DNA of 64,000 nt, taken from positions 62,001 through 126,000 of the forward strand of contig JAGVSM010000836.1 of the NCBI GenBank assembly GCA_022494885.1, written 5' to 3'. The position numbers were made by a program, and so were the translations under genes. Every line of letters starts with the position of its first letter. Position 1 is the first letter of the stretch. Origin of the DNA: Micrasema longulum (Eukaryota; Arthropoda; Insecta; Trichoptera; Brachycentridae). The notes under the pieces were generated by a model. The model saw only the letters and a list, made by a program, of their open reading frames with translations, did no database searches and was not told where the DNA came from. Below are positions 61,245-64,000 of the stretch, piece after piece.

Positions 61245-61732
61245 TTTATTTTTATTTATTTGGATAACCAACAGCTATAATTATATCATATTTATATAAC
61301 AAAACAAATAACAAATAAGCCAATTACAGGTTTTCACAAGTAGCATCACAGTAAGTTAAAAAAGATTCTCGAACATAAAATGAATAGTAATTAAATGTAA
61401 ATTTAAAAGGAAAGAAAAAAAAATACTACGAGTTATTTTGAAAGCAAACGCCGCACGTCATTAAGATTATTTTCAAATAAATCTATGTTAAATGATTTAT
61501 TTAGTACATTAAAGTTATTAAAAGTTCGCCATAAATATGAATTTTGCCTATAATTAGATGAAACAAGAGGTATGTGAAGAAGAGGGTTATTTCTTAAAAC
61601 TTTGGAAGGAACATTGATAGAAAGTTTGCAAAGTAGTTCAGGACAGTCAATTGAACCAGAGGCAATTATGATTGAAATGTCAACACAAAGCACCGCACCG
61701 TGACAATTTTTACTAGTAATGAATATCGCCAA
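61245..61732 (-). mobile_element. 3' end of a jockey/CR1-like LINE
   Basis: The minus-strand frame (61732-61433) encodes CHGAVLCVDISIIIASGSID, CPELLCKLSINVPSKVLRNN, PLLHIPLVSSNYRQNSYLWR and TFNNFNVLNKSFNIDLFENN, ending VRRLLSK. IDCPELL-KLSINVPSKVLR and the SNYRQNSYLWRTFNNF block are typical of the end of LINE proteins. A 3' UTR follows, with an AT-rich tail (AATAAA-type repeats) near 61245-61262. The C-terminal frame is intact, so the insertion is fairly young. Confidence 0.75.
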
Positions 61733-63362
61733 AATAGGCCACGTTGAGGACCACGTCGCGTCGAGCGCCGCGTATCATATATCATAAATCAACTGTATAA
61801 TAATAAAGAAAAATAGGCCTTAGGAAATCATGTTCGAAATTGTATTTTTCAAATAAATAATCTTCAAATAATATTTGTAATATGCAAGCTAACTTAAGAA
61901 AGGAAAAACAGCAACAGGATTTTAAGAATTTAAATGCAGTATTCATATGTATTTGCATGCAGAAATAAGCGGATGTAATCTGCCAGTTTCTCAGTTTACT
62001 GCCAACAAAATTCTTCAATGATCCCTGCTTTATGTGTGCGTAACAATAAGCTTTCATAAAAAATCGTTCTAGTGCGCCTACTAACACAAACGGAATTTTT
62101 GTGTTTACTATGTTCACCTATAGGAACTATCACATTAACATTATTAAACATTCGAACACACTATACTAAATGGTATTTTTTACTTGTGTTACAAAATGGA
62201 AAGAGAAAATAGAGAACGATTCTCCATTCCTATCCCTAGACACCGAAAGTCAGATCTATCCAATTTGATTGACTCACTGCCAACAGCCACGTCGAATTTG
62301 TTAATTAGGGCCAGATCAAATTCTTGCACCTAAAGTATTGTTTACATCGTTACGAATTTTTCTTACAAGTTTTAGAGATTTATTTGCTTTTTCTAAAGTT
62401 AATGGGCAGTTATTTATTGTAAATACAGTTGTTGACACTGAATTTCGGTAATATATGTTATTTATATTTTTTAGTTGCTTGTAATATATATATATATATC
62501 AGATATCGCGATTTAACTTATGCTCTAACGTAAAACCTGTGGATTTTCAAAATATTTTATGGCGTTCGTGAATCTTTCGTTGGTACAACGTCGAATTGAG
62601 GTATTTTTATTTGTAAATAAACATCCATAACATGCGTATTGTGTTTTGTACATTCCATGGCAGACTTACTTCTCAAATTTCTATTTTGAAGAACTTAAAT
62701 CCCGCATAAAAGACGCATATATGTAAGATAAGAATGAACACAAAGTAAATAGCACGCGAAGTAGACTTGGGAAGAAAATCAGTCTTACGTCTCAGGTATC
62801 TCCTTATTTTAATAATATGGTTCACTACGGAAAAAAACCCCTTGAAAATAATTTTTGTTGACTTAATTGGGAATAAAGCCCAGAATCTTGTGAATAACAT
62901 ACCATACGAACAACTCTAATTTATTAGCATTGTTTCTTAATAATTTGCTTTAAAAATTTTATGTTTTATAAGGCAACGTTTTATTTGTACTTCTTTTATA
63001 TGAAATACCAAATTTTCTCGTTCAAAATAATGTGAGTTCTTATTTGATGATATTTGCTGGCAAGCTTTTGCCGTGGGTAAATAAAACTTTAGTCATTTCA
63101 AAAGCTTTCCATTCATTTCAAATCGTACAAATTTTATTATACCTTATTTACATAACTCGACACTTTCATGGAGTATAAATACATATTATTCCGCTATAGA
63201 AGTACGGTAGATAACAAATGACAGTGTCTGGTGTTCGACGATTTTACTGTTGGTGAAAATAAGATTTATCGTATTCCGTAGAATCGATAATGTTAAACGA
63301 CCATAGCCATGCTTTGCATGTAAAACGTCAAAAATCTATGTCGCAATATCGTTTTTGAATTA

Positions 63363-64000
63363 CAGTGAAACTTCTATCTATCGTTCCTCGAATAATCGTT
63401 TTCCCGGATGTGTTGTTTATATCTTCCAACTCTGAAATAATTTCCTATAAAACATACAAAAAATGATCGCATCGATCGTTTCTCTATCCAGCATTTTACC
63501 GCATTCATCGTTTGAATTACGATGCGTATTCGACATATTTTAATATTTTGTGTATGTTCTAATGCCCAGAACGTTCGAAAGAGAAAGAGAGATATAATGA
63601 CAATTAGAACAAGTTGAGGTTTCTGAAGATGATTGGCTAAGACTTGAATTTCAACAATTTTGTCACAATTGACGACAATATCCCAACGTGTGGGATAGAA
63701 ACTATCGAAAGCTGGTGTGACGCAAGGTTGAAGGAGACAGCTGAAGAGGTCGATATTGATGAAGAGAAGTCGCCGCCTGTACCTTCATTTCCAGAAGCAT
63801 GCACTATCTTCGAAAGATTAAAAACATTCTACTACTTACATTCAATAACTGATGCCGAAAAAAATATTATTTGCAAAGCCGAAAATATAATGTTCACTTA
63901 CGGGAATAAAACAGGAAAAAAACAAACGTCGATGAAATATTATTTCCAATGCAATATACTTAATATTTTTTTTGTTTTTGTTCTGCTTTCTAATTTTATT
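63363..64000 (+). mobile_element. Tigger/pogo-like element, internally deleted, cut by window end
   Basis: CAGTGAAACTTCTATCTATC at 63363 follows a TA and resembles the left TIR of Tigger elements. From 63620 the transposase C-terminal region reads EQVEVSEDDWLRLE and, after a frame change, FNNFVTIDDNIPTCGIETIE, SWCDARLKETAEEVDIDEEK, SPPVPSFPEACTIFERLKTF and YYLHSITDAEKNII, typical of jerky/Tigger-type proteins. Only 250 bp separate the TIR from this C-terminal part, so the CENP-B-like DNA-binding and DDE core regions are deleted. The right TIR is expected beyond 64000. Confidence 0.65.

Larger units (their letters stand above)
49945..64000 (+). other. unc-13 intron, at least 14 kb, running off the right edge
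   Basis: No further unc-13 exon was found on the + strand. The intron holds SINE heads (50205, 52853), a MITE piece (52140), LINE pieces (55633, 59895, 61245), a GTTTCGGCC-type repeat pair (59065-59725), an unrecognised minus-strand open frame (56353) and a Tigger-like end (63363). The stretches 50400-52130, 52920-55600, 57000-58700, 60860-61240 and 61750-63200 show nothing recognisable, although 58740-59190 is less AT-rich than its surroundings. Confidence 0.75.

Noticed and set aside
61782..62117. 111-codon minus-strand frame
   Set aside because: Aromatic and Leu/Ile-rich random-type composition next to a LINE end; no motif recognised.

Overview
The window is AT-rich, intron-dominated animal nuclear DNA, most likely from an insect. 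The only host gene I can identify with confidence is on the + strand: the middle part of an unc-13 (Munc13-type) synaptic vesicle priming gene. The long introns, the sequence of the encoded C2B region, and the set of degraded mariner, Tigger, RTE-, jockey/CR1- and R1-like elements and tRNA-derived SINEs all fit an insect. I cannot fix the order. || Gene layout: five constitutive-type coding exons lie at 9530-9650, 27756-27862, 41427-41568, 45517-45643 and 49804-49944. A sixth, at 29971-30077, is a diverged copy of the 27756-27862 exon. It has the same length (107 nt), the same splice phases and the same conserved C-terminal half. The exons encode the linker after the C1 domain and then the Ca2+-binding C2B domain with the residues that follow it. 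The C1 domain should lie left of the window and the MUN domain right of it. The two 107-nt exons look like mutually exclusive alternatives: skipping both, or including both, shifts the frame into an early stop. This is the most interesting signal in the window. || Everything else is intron filled with mobile-element debris. There is one complete mariner with TIRs, a TA duplication and a broken transposase (43858-45143), and one internally deleted mariner (13022-13692). A Tigger/pogo-like end runs off the right edge (63363-64000), and a further DDE transposase relic lies at 6905-7390. At least ten non-LTR retrotransposon pieces are present, one split by a second insertion (46380-46985), plus a possible LTR-element 3' end (36862-37260). 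About seven tRNA-derived SINE heads are visible. Several foldback/MITE families recur within the window, including one composite family with copies near 10.9, 33.0, 39.3, 40.7, 47.6 and 49.1 kb. || Two minus-strand open frames with exon-like composition and good downstream GT donors (40289-40555 and 56353-56745) could be exons of a nested gene or repeat-borne sequence; I do not recognise them. No tRNA, rRNA, CRISPR, operon or prokaryotic signal is present. Exon calls rest on protein-family recall and splice-phase consistency; repeat calls rest on comparing copies within the window.
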